This document shows positions 34,342-42,147 of a DNA stretch of 64,000 nucleotides, in pieces. Positions within the stretch are counted from its first letter, which is position 1, and every line of letters starts with the position of its first letter. The DNA is taken from assembly GCF_008704715.1 (NCBI RefSeq), contig NZ_CP023689.1:3720001-3784000 (forward strand). The letters run 5' to 3'. The position numbers and the translations under genes are program-made. The stretch is from Streptomyces chartreusis (lineage in GTDB: Bacteria; Actinomycetota; Actinomycetes; Streptomycetales; Streptomycetaceae). The notes under the pieces are model-generated. The model ran no database searches, was not told the DNA's origin, and worked only from the letters and a program-made list of their open reading frames with translations.

Positions 34342-35148
34342 TCAACCGTCCGCCCGGCGGTATTTGCGCACCGCGAGCGTGCGGAAGATGACGACGATCA
34401 GGATCGAGTAGATCACCGACGCCCAGATCGGATGCTGCATCGGCCAGGCATCGGATTGAGAGAGCCCCGGATCACCGAACAACTGACGGCACGCCTGCAC
34501 GGTCGCGCTGAACGGATTCCACTCGGCGATGTGTCTCAGCCAGGGAGTCATCTGGCTCGAGTCCACGAACGCGTTCGAGATGAAGGTCACCGGGAAGAGC
34601 CAGATGAGCCCTCCCGACGTCGCCGCCTCCGGCGTACGGACGGACAGACCGATCAGGGCGCCGATCCAGGTGAAGGCGTATCCCAGCAGAAGCAGCAGGC
34701 CGAAGCCGGCCATGACCTTCCCGAAGTTCGTCGGTTCCGCGTATCCGGGGCGCCAGCCGACGAGCAGAGCAACGATCGCGAGGACCAGCAAGGTCAGAGC
34801 CGTCTGTACAAGATCCGCGACGGTGCGGCCGGTCAGCACCGCGCCCCGCGCCATCGGCAGCGAGCGGAACCGGTCGATGAGCCCCTTGTGCATGTCATCG
34901 GCGATACCGGCACCCGCACCGGCGGTGGCGAACGTGACGGTCTGCGCGAAGATGCCGGCCATCAGGAAGTTCTTGTAGACGTCCGGGTCGGTGCTGCCGC
35001 CGATCGACATCGAGCCGCCGAAGACGTACGTGAACAGGATCACGAACATCACCGGCTGGATCAGCCCGAAAAGGATCATCTCGGGAATCCGGGTCATGCG
35101 GATCAGATTCCGTCTGGCGATGACCAGGGAGTCGTTCATGGTGCTCAC
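34342..35148 (-). CDS. ABC-2 type exporter permease (DrrB-like)
   Basis: 268 residues with about six membrane segments. ABC-2 family features are NLIRMTRIPEMILFGLIQPVMFVILFTYVFGG at the N-terminus (by position 10-41), the central GIADDMHKGLIDRFRSLPMARGAVLTGRT coupling loop, and LPVTFISNAFVDSSQMTPWLRHIAEWNPFSA-like C-terminal signature. It pairs with the DrrA-type ATPase gene just upstream. I chose the GTG at 35148, which overlaps the stop of a 19-codon micro-ORF; the ATG at 35139 is an alternative. Substrates of this class include hydrophobic antibiotics and lipids. Confidence 0.87.
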   Translation of the reverse strand: MSTMNDSLVIARRNLIRMTRIPEMILFGLIQPVMFVILFTYVFGGSMSIGGSTDPDVYKNFLMAGIFAQTVTFATAGAGAGIADDMHKGLIDRFRSLPMARGAVLTGRTVADLVQTALTLLVLAIVALLVGWRPGYAEPTNFGKVMAGFGLLLLLGYAFTWIGALIGLSVRTPEAATSGGLIWLFPVTFISNAFVDSSQMTPWLRHIAEWNPFSATVQACRQLFGDPGLSQSDAWPMQHPIWASVIYSILIVVIFRTLAVRKYRRADG

Positions 35149-35204
35149 TTGACCAGCCCCTTCCGGGCCCCGAGTCCGCCCACGGCGGCGCTGACGGCAC
35201 TCAC
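35145..35204 (-). CDS. 19-codon micro-ORF bridging the ABC ATPase and permease genes
   Basis: A GTG at 35204 overlaps the ATPase stop (GTGA), and its own TGA (35147-35145) overlaps the permease GTG at 35148. It would encode VSAVSAAVGGLGARKGLVK. The two 4-nt overlaps make a continuous re-initiation path. It may only be a coupling device or the relic of a longer permease start. There is no evidence for a functional peptide. Confidence 0.4.
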   Translation of the reverse strand: MSAVSAAVGGLGARKGLVK

Positions 35205-36220
35205 TTCGCGGCCTCCTTCTTGTCCTGCTTGGCCTCGTCCTGCTTGACCTTGTCCTGCTTGCCGTTCTCCTCGTTCTTGACCTCGGCGACGTGGCCCGTG
35301 AGGGACAGGAACACGTCGTCGAGGGTGGGACGGCGCAGCCCGATGTCGTCGATCTCGATGCCGCGGGTGTCGAGCTCGCGGATGACCTCGGCGAGGAGCT
35401 TGGCGCCACCGGTCACGGGGACGGTGAGCTTGCGCATGTGGTCCTCGACCGTGGTGTCGCCCTTGCCGAAGCCGCGCAGCACCTCCGAGGCGGTCTGTAT
35501 GTCGTCGCGCTCGTGCACCACGACCTCGACGCGCTCGCCGCCGGTGCGGGCCTTGAGCTGGTCGGAGGTGCCCGTGGCGATGACATGGCCGTGGTCGACG
35601 ACGGCGATGTCGTGCGCGAGGTGATCGGCCTCTTCGAGGTACTGGGTGGTCAGCAGCAATGTCGTGCCGCCGGAGACCAGTCGCTTGATGACCTCCCACA
35701 GCAGCTGGCGGTTGCGGGGGTCGAGGCCGGTGGTGGGCTCGTCCATGAACATCACTGGAGGTGAGACCACCAGGGCCGCCGCGAGGTCGAGCCGGCGGCG
35801 CATGCCTCCGGAGTAGGTCTTCGTGGGCCGGTCGGCGGCGTCGGCGAGGTCGAACTGCTCGAGCAGCTCGTCCGCGCGGGCCTTCGCCGCCTTGGCCTTC
35901 ATCTGATAGAGCTGGCCGACCATCTGGAGGTTCTCGCGGCCGGTGAGGTATTCGTCGACCGCGGCGAACTGGCCGGACAGACCGATGGAGCGGCGGACGG
36001 CGTCGGGATTCTTCAGGACGTCGATGCCCGCGACGACCGCGGAGCCGCTGTCGGGCCGCAGCAGTGTCGTCAGACAGCGGACGGCCGTCGTCTTGCCCGC
36101 GCCATTCGGCCCGAGCAGACCCAGGACGGTGCCCTCGGGGACATCGAAGTCCACGCCGTCCAGAGCCTTTACGTCGCCGAAGGTCTTCACCAGACCTTCG
36201 GCATAGATGGCGCCTGGCAT
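35201..36220 (-). CDS. ABC exporter ATPase (DrrA-like)
   Basis: 339 residues. The ATPase domain has Walker A GPNGAGKTT, Q-loop TTLLRPDSG region, signature YSGGMRRRLDLA, Walker B VMFMDEPTTGLD and H-loop LLLTTQYL. The C-terminal domain (VEVVVHERDDIQTASEVLRG, RRPTLDDVFLSLTG) is the one found in daunorubicin-resistance DrrA proteins. A Lys/Glu/Asp-rich tail of about 25 residues follows. The ATG at 36220 has GGAG 7 nt upstream; the frame opens with a GTG at 36232. Transcription comes from a promoter with a palindrome in its spacer. Confidence 0.9.
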   Translation of the reverse strand: MPGAIYAEGLVKTFGDVKALDGVDFDVPEGTVLGLLGPNGAGKTTAVRCLTTLLRPDSGSAVVAGIDVLKNPDAVRRSIGLSGQFAAVDEYLTGRENLQMVGQLYQMKAKAAKARADELLEQFDLADAADRPTKTYSGGMRRRLDLAAALVVSPPVMFMDEPTTGLDPRNRQLLWEVIKRLVSGGTTLLLTTQYLEEADHLAHDIAVVDHGHVIATGTSDQLKARTGGERVEVVVHERDDIQTASEVLRGFGKGDTTVEDHMRKLTVPVTGGAKLLAEVIRELDTRGIEIDDIGLRRPTLDDVFLSLTGHVAEVKNEENGKQDKVKQDEAKQDKKEAAK

Positions 36221-36303
36221 ATGAGTCTCCACGTCATCGGGGAAGCTTCGGAAAGGCTAGGTTTGCACTTTTCATTCGTCTCAGCGGTGGATTATCGAGA
36301 CAC

Positions 36304-36332
36304 ACCATAACGCGATGTATCGCGTCTCTCAA
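36304..36332 (-). promoter_or_regulatory. ABC-exporter promoter with TetR-like operator in the spacer
   Basis: On the minus strand TTGAGA (36327-36332) and TATGGT (36304-36309) are 17 bp apart. The spacer carries a perfect inverted repeat ACGCGAT-GT-ATCGCGT (36310-36325, plus-strand reading). This is a good sigma-70-type promoter that a palindrome-binding repressor would block. The leader to the ATG at 36220 is about 75 nt. Confidence 0.7.
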
Positions 36333-36415
36333 TGGGCTTACCCGAATGAGTGACAAAGAGCCTCCGACCTGGACTTTCGTCCTCCGCATCGCCCCTCGGC
36401 GCGACCGCTCGCGCC

Positions 36416-37645
36416 TCAGTCGATGACGGTGTAGCCCGCCTCGCGCAGGGCCTGGCCGACCTCGACGCAGTGCACGGGACCCTTCGTCTCCAGGTGCAGC
36501 TCGACCTCCGCCTCCGTGAGCCCGAGCCGCGGGTCGGTCCGTACGTGACTCACATCGAGGACGTTAGCGTCCACCACTGACAACACCCCGAGAAGTGTCG
36601 CGAGCGCACCCGGCCGGTCCGTCAGCCGCAGACGTACGGCCAGGTAGCGGCCCTGCGCGGCCATGCCGTGCCGCAGGACGCGCTCCAGCAGCACCGGATC
36701 GACGTTCCCGCCGGACAGCACCGCGACGACCGGGCCCTCGAAGGCGCCGGGGTCGCTCAGCAGCGCCGCGACCGGACTCGCCCCGGCCGGCTCGACCACC
36801 AGCTTGGCCCGCTCAAGGCACAGCAGCAGGGCCGTGGCCAGCTCGTCCTCCGAGACCGTGCGGACCTCGTCCACCAGATCGCCGATGATCCGGAACGGCA
36901 CATCACCGGGCCGGCCGACCTTGATGCCGTCGGCCATCGTCGCCGGGTTGTCGACGGCGACCGGGTGCCCGGCCGCGAGCGAGGGCGGGTACGCCGCGGC
37001 GCCCGCCGCCTGCACACCCACGATCCGCACATCGGGCCGCAGCGACTTCACGGCCATCGCGATGCCCGCCGCGAGCCCTCCCCCGCCGATACCGACGACG
37101 ATCGTGCGAGCCTCCGGGCACTGTTCGAGGATCTCCAGGCCGACCGTGCCCTGACCTGCGATGACGTCAGGGTGGTCGAAGGGGTGGATGAACACCGCGC
37201 CGGTCTCGGCCGCGTACTCCTGCGCCGCCGCCAGCGTCTCGTCGACCACCTGCCCGTGCAGGCGCACCTCGGCGCCGTAGTCCTGTGTCGCGCTGATCTT
37301 CGGCAGCGGCGCGCCCTTCGGCATGAACACGGTCGAACGCACGCCGAGCAGCGACGACGCCAGGGCGACACCCTGCGCGTGGTTGCCGGCGCTCGCCGCC
37401 ACGACCCCCGCCGCGCGCTCCTCCGGCAGCAGCCCGGCAATCCGGACATAAGCGCCGCGCAGCTTGAACGATCCGGTCCGCTGAAGGTTCTCGCACTTCA
37501 GATGCACCGGCGCACCCACCAGCTGGGACAGGTGCCTGCTGCCCTCCATCGCCGTCACCCGCGCCACACCCGAGAGCATCTTCTGGGCGCCCCGTACGTC
37601 GTCGAGCGTGACGGGAGGCAAGGAGTCAGCCGTGCGGTAGCTCAT
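36416..37645 (-). CDS. ilvA: Threonine ammonia-lyase (threonine dehydratase)
   Basis: 409 residues. This fold-type II PLP enzyme deaminates threonine to 2-oxobutyrate for isoleucine synthesis. Visible are the PLP Lys motif GSFKLRGAY, SAGNHAQGVA, the Gly-rich phosphate loop VGIGGGGLAAG, and the Ser/Gly cofactor region VLSGGNVDPVLLERVL. A C-terminal ACT-like domain (YLAVRLRLTDRPGALATLLGVL) is of the short, single-domain kind also found in catabolic enzymes. The start at 37645 (MSYRTADSLPPVTLDDVRGAQ) has no clear Shine-Dalgarno. It is divergent from a MarR gene. Confidence 0.9.
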   Translation of the reverse strand: MSYRTADSLPPVTLDDVRGAQKMLSGVARVTAMEGSRHLSQLVGAPVHLKCENLQRTGSFKLRGAYVRIAGLLPEERAAGVVAASAGNHAQGVALASSLLGVRSTVFMPKGAPLPKISATQDYGAEVRLHGQVVDETLAAAQEYAAETGAVFIHPFDHPDVIAGQGTVGLEILEQCPEARTIVVGIGGGGLAAGIAMAVKSLRPDVRIVGVQAAGAAAYPPSLAAGHPVAVDNPATMADGIKVGRPGDVPFRIIGDLVDEVRTVSEDELATALLLCLERAKLVVEPAGASPVAALLSDPGAFEGPVVAVLSGGNVDPVLLERVLRHGMAAQGRYLAVRLRLTDRPGALATLLGVLSVVDANVLDVSHVRTDPRLGLTEAEVELHLETKGPVHCVEVGQALREAGYTVID

Positions 37646-37790
37646 GACACAAGTCTCGCAGTTCACAGGCGCGGAGCCCGGTTGTGACCAAGCACCGAGA
37701 TGGGTTTACGCAGCGCCGGTACACCCCGCCTCCGGGCCGCGTACCCTGTCCCCCAACCCAGCACCCCCTTCATGAAGTGAGCCCCCGGCC

Positions 37791-38315
37791 ATGCCCACAA
37801 CACCTGAAATGTCGATGGACATGACGACCGTCGCTGACAGCGGTCTCCTCGACACGCTGCAGCACGAGGTGGCGGTGTTCGCCCGCCGTGCCGAACAGAC
37901 CCGGCTCGGTGGTGTCGGGCAGGTGCGCAACTCCATGGACCGCGCCGCATACCTGCTGCTCAACCGTCTGGACAAGGAAGGCCCCATGGGGGTCAAGGCG
38001 CTCGCGGCGAGCATGGGGATCGACTCGTCGACGGTCACCCGGCAGGTGGCACCGCTCGTGGACACGGGGCTCGTCAAGCGGACCTCGCACCCCGAGGACG
38101 GCCGTGCGGTGGTGCTGCAGCTCTCCCCGCGCGGGCAGTCGCGACTGGAGGAAGTGCGCTCGTCGCGACGCCAGTTGATGGCCGAGCTGACGCAGGACTG
38201 GGCACCCGAGGAGCGCGAGGCGTTCTGCACGCTCCTGACCCGCTTCAACGTCGCGCTCTCCACCCGGATGGCGGCCCAGGGAATCGCGGGCACGGAGCCG
38301 AACGCGGCGACCTGA
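37791..38315 (+). CDS. MarR-family transcriptional regulator
   Basis: 174 residues. The winged helix is clear: AAYLLLNRLDKEGPMGVKALAASMGIDSSTVTRQVAPLVDTGLVKR, followed by the wing SHPEDGRAVVLQLSPRG and flanking dimerisation helices. A Cys is present at CTLLTRF near the end; there is no Cys in the N-terminal region as in OhrR sensors. It is the only regulator near ilvA and the ABC exporter, but neither target is supported by a visible matching operator. An imperfect tandem duplication spans its stop codon. Confidence 0.85.
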   Translation: MPTTPEMSMDMTTVADSGLLDTLQHEVAVFARRAEQTRLGGVGQVRNSMDRAAYLLLNRLDKEGPMGVKALAASMGIDSSTVTRQVAPLVDTGLVKRTSHPEDGRAVVLQLSPRGQSRLEEVRSSRRQLMAELTQDWAPEEREAFCTLLTRFNVALSTRMAAQGIAGTEPNAAT

Positions 38316-38357
38316 CCCGACCGGCACCGCGACGGAGCCGAACGACCCGACCGGCAC
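38292..38357 (+). repeat. Imperfect tandem duplication across the marR stop codon
   Basis: ACGGAGCCGAACG and ACCCGACCGGCAC each occur twice. In copy 1 (38292-38327) they are separated by 10 bp that include the stop-codon start; in copy 2 (38332-38357) they are adjacent. This looks like a slippage duplication of the gene end. Confidence 0.6.
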
Positions 38358-38557
38358 GCACCGGGACCGGCCGAAGTGGGCCCGCACTCCACCTCATCCC
38401 CGTCCGGCACGCACGCGTGCACGGATGATCCGCTCCCGGCTCTTGACCCCGGGCCGTCGCTGGCCTCATATGAAACCGGGTCCTCCTCGTGCGCGACCGG
38501 CGTGTCACGCGCGGGACCGGGGCCGGTTCCTCAGAGCGCGGTCAGGCGGGAGGGGCG

Positions 38558-39070
38558 GTGGGACGACGCAAGGCGGTCCAGGACGCCCGCCGGGACCGGG
38601 AATTCGAGGCCTTCGTCGCGGGTGCGGCAGGGCGGCTGCTGCATGCCGCCACGCTGCTCACCGCGGAGCCGAGGGACGACAACCCACGCGCGCGGCACCT
38701 GCTGACGCTGTCCCTCGCGCACACGTACGCGTGCTGGGACCGGCTGCGTGGCGAGGACCCGTACGACCGCACCCGCCAGTACCTGGCCACCCGCTTCTCG
38801 CGCGCCGCCTGGCACCAGTACGGCAGCCTGGGCGCCCTCGGCCGCTCCCGCACGCACGCCGCCGGCCCGCTCGCAAGCCTCACCCCGCAGGAACGCCTGA
38901 TCCTGGTCCTGCGGCTGTACGAGGGTGTGGCCGAGGAGCAGACGGCAGCGCTGCTGGGCCTGCCCAGGGAGCGCGTCCACACGATCTGCGACCGGGCGAC
39001 GGCGACGCTGCTGCATCCACCGCGCGGCCCCGCCCCGGCCGTACTGGGCGCGAAGGCGGTGTCACCGTGA
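38558..39070 (+). CDS. Sigma-70-like (ECF-type) regulatory protein
   Basis: 170 residues from the GTG at 38558, which has GGGAGGGG upstream; the frame opens at 38489. The C-terminal part looks like sigma region 4 (LTPQERLILVLRLYEGVAEEQTAALLGLPRERVHTICDRATATLL). The N-terminal helical part resembles the short region 2 of SigE/SACE-type ECF proteins (REFEAFVAGAAGRLLHAATLLT), but a long stretch of region 2.4 is not recognisable. The stop overlaps the next gene by GTGA, which encodes a small membrane protein. The pair is arranged like an ECF sigma factor and its anti-sigma factor. Confidence 0.65.
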   Translation: MGRRKAVQDARRDREFEAFVAGAAGRLLHAATLLTAEPRDDNPRARHLLTLSLAHTYACWDRLRGEDPYDRTRQYLATRFSRAAWHQYGSLGALGRSRTHAAGPLASLTPQERLILVLRLYEGVAEEQTAALLGLPRERVHTICDRATATLLHPPRGPAPAVLGAKAVSP

Positions 39071-39315
39071 ACCGCACCCAACGGGAAGCGGCCGCCAGAC
39101 AGATCATGGAGCGCACGCCGCCACCGGTGCCGCCCGAGCTGTACACGGAGGTCGTCCGACGCGGCGGCCACCTGCTGCGCCGCAGGAGAATCACGCTACG
39201 GCTGACGTACCTGCTGCTGTTCGCGGCGACGGTGGCGTTCGTGGTGTGGGCACTGATGGCCCACCCCTGGGTGGAGCCGCCGTCGGAGACGACTCCACCC
39301 CTGACGGGCTGGTGA
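39067..39315 (+). CDS. Small single-pass membrane protein, possible anti-sigma partner
   Basis: 82 residues. A charged N-terminal half (RTQREAAARQIMERTPPPVPPELYTEVVRRGGHLLRRRR) precedes one membrane segment (LTYLLLFAATVAFVVWALM) and a short outside tail. The GTG overlaps the stop of the sigma-like gene. No zinc-binding HxxxCxxC motif is present, so it is not a canonical ZAS anti-sigma factor. The anti-sigma role rests on gene order only. Confidence 0.6.
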   Translation: MNRTQREAAARQIMERTPPPVPPELYTEVVRRGGHLLRRRRITLRLTYLLLFAATVAFVVWALMAHPWVEPPSETTPPLTGW

Positions 39316-39335
39316 GAGCCTCTTCAGCAGAACCT

Positions 39336-40490
39336 CTAACCGAGGGCCTGCTGAAGGTCCTCCAGCAGATCATCGACGTTCTCGATGCCCACGGAGATGC
39401 GGACCAGGTCGGCGGGCACCTCCAGGGCCGAGCCGGTCACCGAGGCGTGGGTCATACGGCCCGGGTGCTCGATGAGGGACTCGACGCCGCCCAGGGACTC
39501 GCCGAGCGTGAACACCTTGGCGCGGTTGCAGACCTCGACAGCGGCTTCCTCCCCACCCGTGACCTGGAAGGACACCATGCCGCCGAACGCCTTCATCTGC
39601 TTGGCGGCGACCTCGTGACCGGGGTGCTCGGGCAGGCCCGGGTACAGGACACGCGTCACGCGCGCGTGCCGGGTCAGCATGTCGGCGATCTTCGTGGCGT
39701 TCTCGCTGTGCCGGTCCATGCGCACCGACAGCGTCTTGGTGCCGCGCAGCACCAGCCAGGAGTCGAAGGGCCCGGCGACCGCGCCCATGGCGTTCTGGTG
39801 GAAGGCCAGTTCGTCGCCCAGATCCGAGTCACCGACGATCAGCGCACCGCCGACGACGTCCGAGTGACCGCCCATGTACTTGGTCAGGGAGTGCACGACC
39901 ACGTCCGCGCCGAGGGACAGCGGCTGCTGGAGGTACGGCGTGGCGAAGGTGTTGTCGACGACCAGCTTCGCGCCCGCGTCCCGCGCGATCTGCGCGACGG
40001 CGGCGATGTCCGTGATGCCGAGCAGCGGGTTGGAGGGGGTCTCCACCCAGACGACCTTGGTCTTCGGAGTGAGGGCGGCCCGCACGGCGGCCGGGTCGCT
40101 GGTGTCGGCGACCGACCACTCCACCCCCCACCGGGCGACGACCTTCGCGAACAGCCGGAACGTGCCGCCGTACGCGTCATTGGGGATCACCACGTGATCG
40201 CCCGGGCTGAGCAGCGTACGCAACAGGCAGTCCTCGGCCGCCAGTCCGGACGCGAACGCAAGCCCGCGACGACCGCCCTCCAGGGCGGCGAGGTTCTCCT
40301 CCAGGGCGGTCCTGGTCGGATTGGCGCTACGGCTGTACTCGTAGCCCCCACGCAGGCCGCCGACGCCGTCCTGCTTATAGGTCGAAACCTGATAGATCGG
40401 CGGGACGACCGCGCCGGTGAGGGGATCGGCGGTGTTGCCCGCGTGGATCGCGAGGGTCTCGAAGTGCTGACTGATGTGCCTGTCGCTCAT
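39336..40490 (-). CDS. metB: Cystathionine gamma-synthase/gamma-lyase family enzyme
   Basis: 384 residues, PLP-dependent Cys/Met metabolism family. Visible are QVSTYKQDGVGGLRGGYEYSRSANPTR, LAFASGLAAED, DAYGGTFRLF, VVDNTFATPYLQQPL with the cofactor Asp, and the Schiff-base Lys in VVHSLTKYMGGHSD. FTLGESLGGVESLIEHPGRMTHAS supports a gamma-synthase or gamma-lyase. The sequence cannot separate synthase (O-acyl-homoserine plus Cys) from lyase; both occur in actinomycetes. The ATG at 40490 is apparently leaderless, with TACGCT 8 nt upstream on the minus strand (40499-40504). Confidence 0.88.
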   Translation of the reverse strand: MSDRHISQHFETLAIHAGNTADPLTGAVVPPIYQVSTYKQDGVGGLRGGYEYSRSANPTRTALEENLAALEGGRRGLAFASGLAAEDCLLRTLLSPGDHVVIPNDAYGGTFRLFAKVVARWGVEWSVADTSDPAAVRAALTPKTKVVWVETPSNPLLGITDIAAVAQIARDAGAKLVVDNTFATPYLQQPLSLGADVVVHSLTKYMGGHSDVVGGALIVGDSDLGDELAFHQNAMGAVAGPFDSWLVLRGTKTLSVRMDRHSENATKIADMLTRHARVTRVLYPGLPEHPGHEVAAKQMKAFGGMVSFQVTGGEEAAVEVCNRAKVFTLGESLGGVESLIEHPGRMTHASVTGSALEVPADLVRISVGIENVDDLLEDLQQALG

Positions 40491-40894
40491 GAGCAACGAG
40501 CGTAGTCCGCGAACGCTCCTGATGCCGGACGGCATCAGTACCCGCCGATGGCGCACCCCACAGCCCCCGCACCCGCGTACGGCGGGAAGGGGACGTGCCG
40601 GGGGGTGTCCGCCCGCAGCGGCGGGCGTCAACGCAGGGCGCCTTCCTGAGTACACAGCAACCGCCCGACCGAGGACGGACACCCCCCGGCACGGCCCCGA
40701 CCCACCCACCGGCGGCAGGCGCTGCACGAGCCCCCACCGAGGCCGCACAGGCCGCCGCAGGCATACGCACCCGCACTCCCGCCGAGGCCGCACCGACCGC
40801 CGGAGGCCCAGACCCGCACCCCCGCAGAACCCTTTCTCCACAGGCACCCCGACCTCGTTGGCCATTTGTCGGCGGCGTCTGGAACGCTGGAGGC
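40491..40894. other. 404-bp intergenic region with long inverted repeat
   Basis: No gene is convincing here. The region holds the leaderless promoter of the cystathionine gene, a 23-bp near-perfect inverted repeat (40589-40611 and 40676-40698) and direct repeats of the type GAGGCCGCAC (about 40738 and 40788). An open frame running through it into the next gene is Pro/Arg-rich and lacks a ribosome-binding site. Confidence 0.6.
40589..40698. repeat. 23-bp inverted repeat separated by 64 bp
   Basis: The arms 40589-40611 and 40676-40698 pair at 22 of 23 positions, including a perfect 18-bp core (40594-40611 and 40676-40693) centred on a run of six G/C. The 64-bp interior carries its own small hairpin (CCCGC-GCGGG). 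It could be a transcribed stem-loop, a MITE-like element or a protein-binding site. Confidence 0.8.
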
Positions 40895-42013
40895 ATGGAG
40901 ATTCTCTGGGTCCTGGTCGCGCTACTCATGATCGGCTTCGTGCTGGTGCCGTTCATGCGCCGCAGGCGAGGCATGATCGAGCAGGTCCCGCCGGGCCACC
41001 CCGACGCCGCGGACCCGGCGAACTACGGCTTCGTACGCCAGGAGGAGCTGGACATCCGCATGCCCGGCCCCGACCAGGACCTGCTGGACGTCCTCGACCT
41101 GGTGCAGCGCACCCAGGACTACCGCGCCGCCGCACAGCTCCTGGCCGGCACGGAGGCGGAGGGCGAGAAGCGCTGGCAGCGCGTCCAGGCCTTCGCCGGC
41201 GCCGCCGCGCTGGAGCTGCAGCAGCGCCCGGGCGGCGTCAGCGAGGCACCCGGCGGCCAGTGGCTGCGGGTGTGGCGTACCGAGCAGCCCAAGGACGCGG
41301 GCGGCGCGGCCGTACACGCGGAGTTCCTGGTGCAGCAGGCGTGGCGCACGGCGACCCCGGGCACGGACGAGTTCCGGATCATCATGGAGGAGGCGAGATC
41401 GGCGTGCAGCGAGGCGGCCCTGCTGGCCCCCGGTGACCCGATCCCGTACATCGTCGAGCTGTCGGTGGCCCGCGGACTGGCCTACCCCCGCCCGGAGTTC
41501 GAGCAGCTCTGGCTGAAGATCCTGGACCGCGCCCCGTCCCACATGGGCGCCCACCTGGCCGCCCTGCACTACTGGTGCGAGAAGTGGCACGGCTCCCGCC
41601 AGCTCGCCAACGAGTTCGCGGAAGCGGCGGCGGCCCGCGCCCCCCAGGGCTCCTTGCTCGCCGCGATGCCGCTCTTCGCGGTCTTCGAGCACCTGCCCGA
41701 GGTGAACCTGGTCAGCGGCTTCTACCAGAGCGAGGTCGTGACGAAGGCGATGCACGGCGCCCTGTTCGCGGTGCACGCGGCCCGCTCGGACGACCCGATG
41801 CTGGCGCACGTACGCCACCTGCTGGTCTTCTTCCTGGTCCGCGGCGAACGCTGGGCGGAGGCCATGGACCAGCTGCTCCATGTGGACGGCCATGTCGGCG
41901 CCCTCCCGTGGACCCTGTCGTCCGACCCCGCCGCGGAGTTCGCGGTCTACCGGGCCCTGGCAGTGGCGGGCTACGAGGCGAACGGCGGAAGCCCGGCGAC
42001 GCTGCCGCACTGA
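40895..42013 (+). CDS. Membrane-anchored helical-repeat protein, function unknown
   Basis: 372 residues. An N-terminal membrane segment (ILWVLVALLMIGFVLVPFM) with a following basic RRRRG anchors a cytoplasmic, mostly helical domain. TPR-like alternation is seen (DYRAAAQLLAGTEAEGEKRWQRVQAFAGAAALELQQ, SACSEAALLAPGDPIPYIVELSVARGL, SRQLANEFAEAAAARAPQGSLLAAMPLFA by position). Motifs such as AHLAALHYWCEKWHGS and VRHLLVFFLVRGERWAEAMDQLLHV recur in Streptomyces homologues, from memory. No catalytic site is visible. The ATG at 40895 follows GGAGG closely. Confidence 0.7.
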   Translation: MEILWVLVALLMIGFVLVPFMRRRRGMIEQVPPGHPDAADPANYGFVRQEELDIRMPGPDQDLLDVLDLVQRTQDYRAAAQLLAGTEAEGEKRWQRVQAFAGAAALELQQRPGGVSEAPGGQWLRVWRTEQPKDAGGAAVHAEFLVQQAWRTATPGTDEFRIIMEEARSACSEAALLAPGDPIPYIVELSVARGLAYPRPEFEQLWLKILDRAPSHMGAHLAALHYWCEKWHGSRQLANEFAEAAAARAPQGSLLAAMPLFAVFEHLPEVNLVSGFYQSEVVTKAMHGALFAVHAARSDDPMLAHVRHLLVFFLVRGERWAEAMDQLLHVDGHVGALPWTLSSDPAAEFAVYRALAVAGYEANGGSPATLPH

Positions 42014-42147
42014 ACGAGGCACGGGGCGGAATCCGAACCCTCAGCCGCACGTTGAAGAAATGCCGCTGCAGGGGGACCACGACGCACCGCACCCACCTCG
42101 GTCCCCCGCCCACAGAACACGCGAGGTCCGCACCGGAAGGAACCGCC

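Noticed and set aside
40595..40894. In-frame upstream extension of the membrane-anchored protein gene
   Set aside because: Pro/Arg/Thr-rich, crosses the long inverted repeat and lacks a ribosome-binding site; the ATG at 40895 starts a clear membrane segment.
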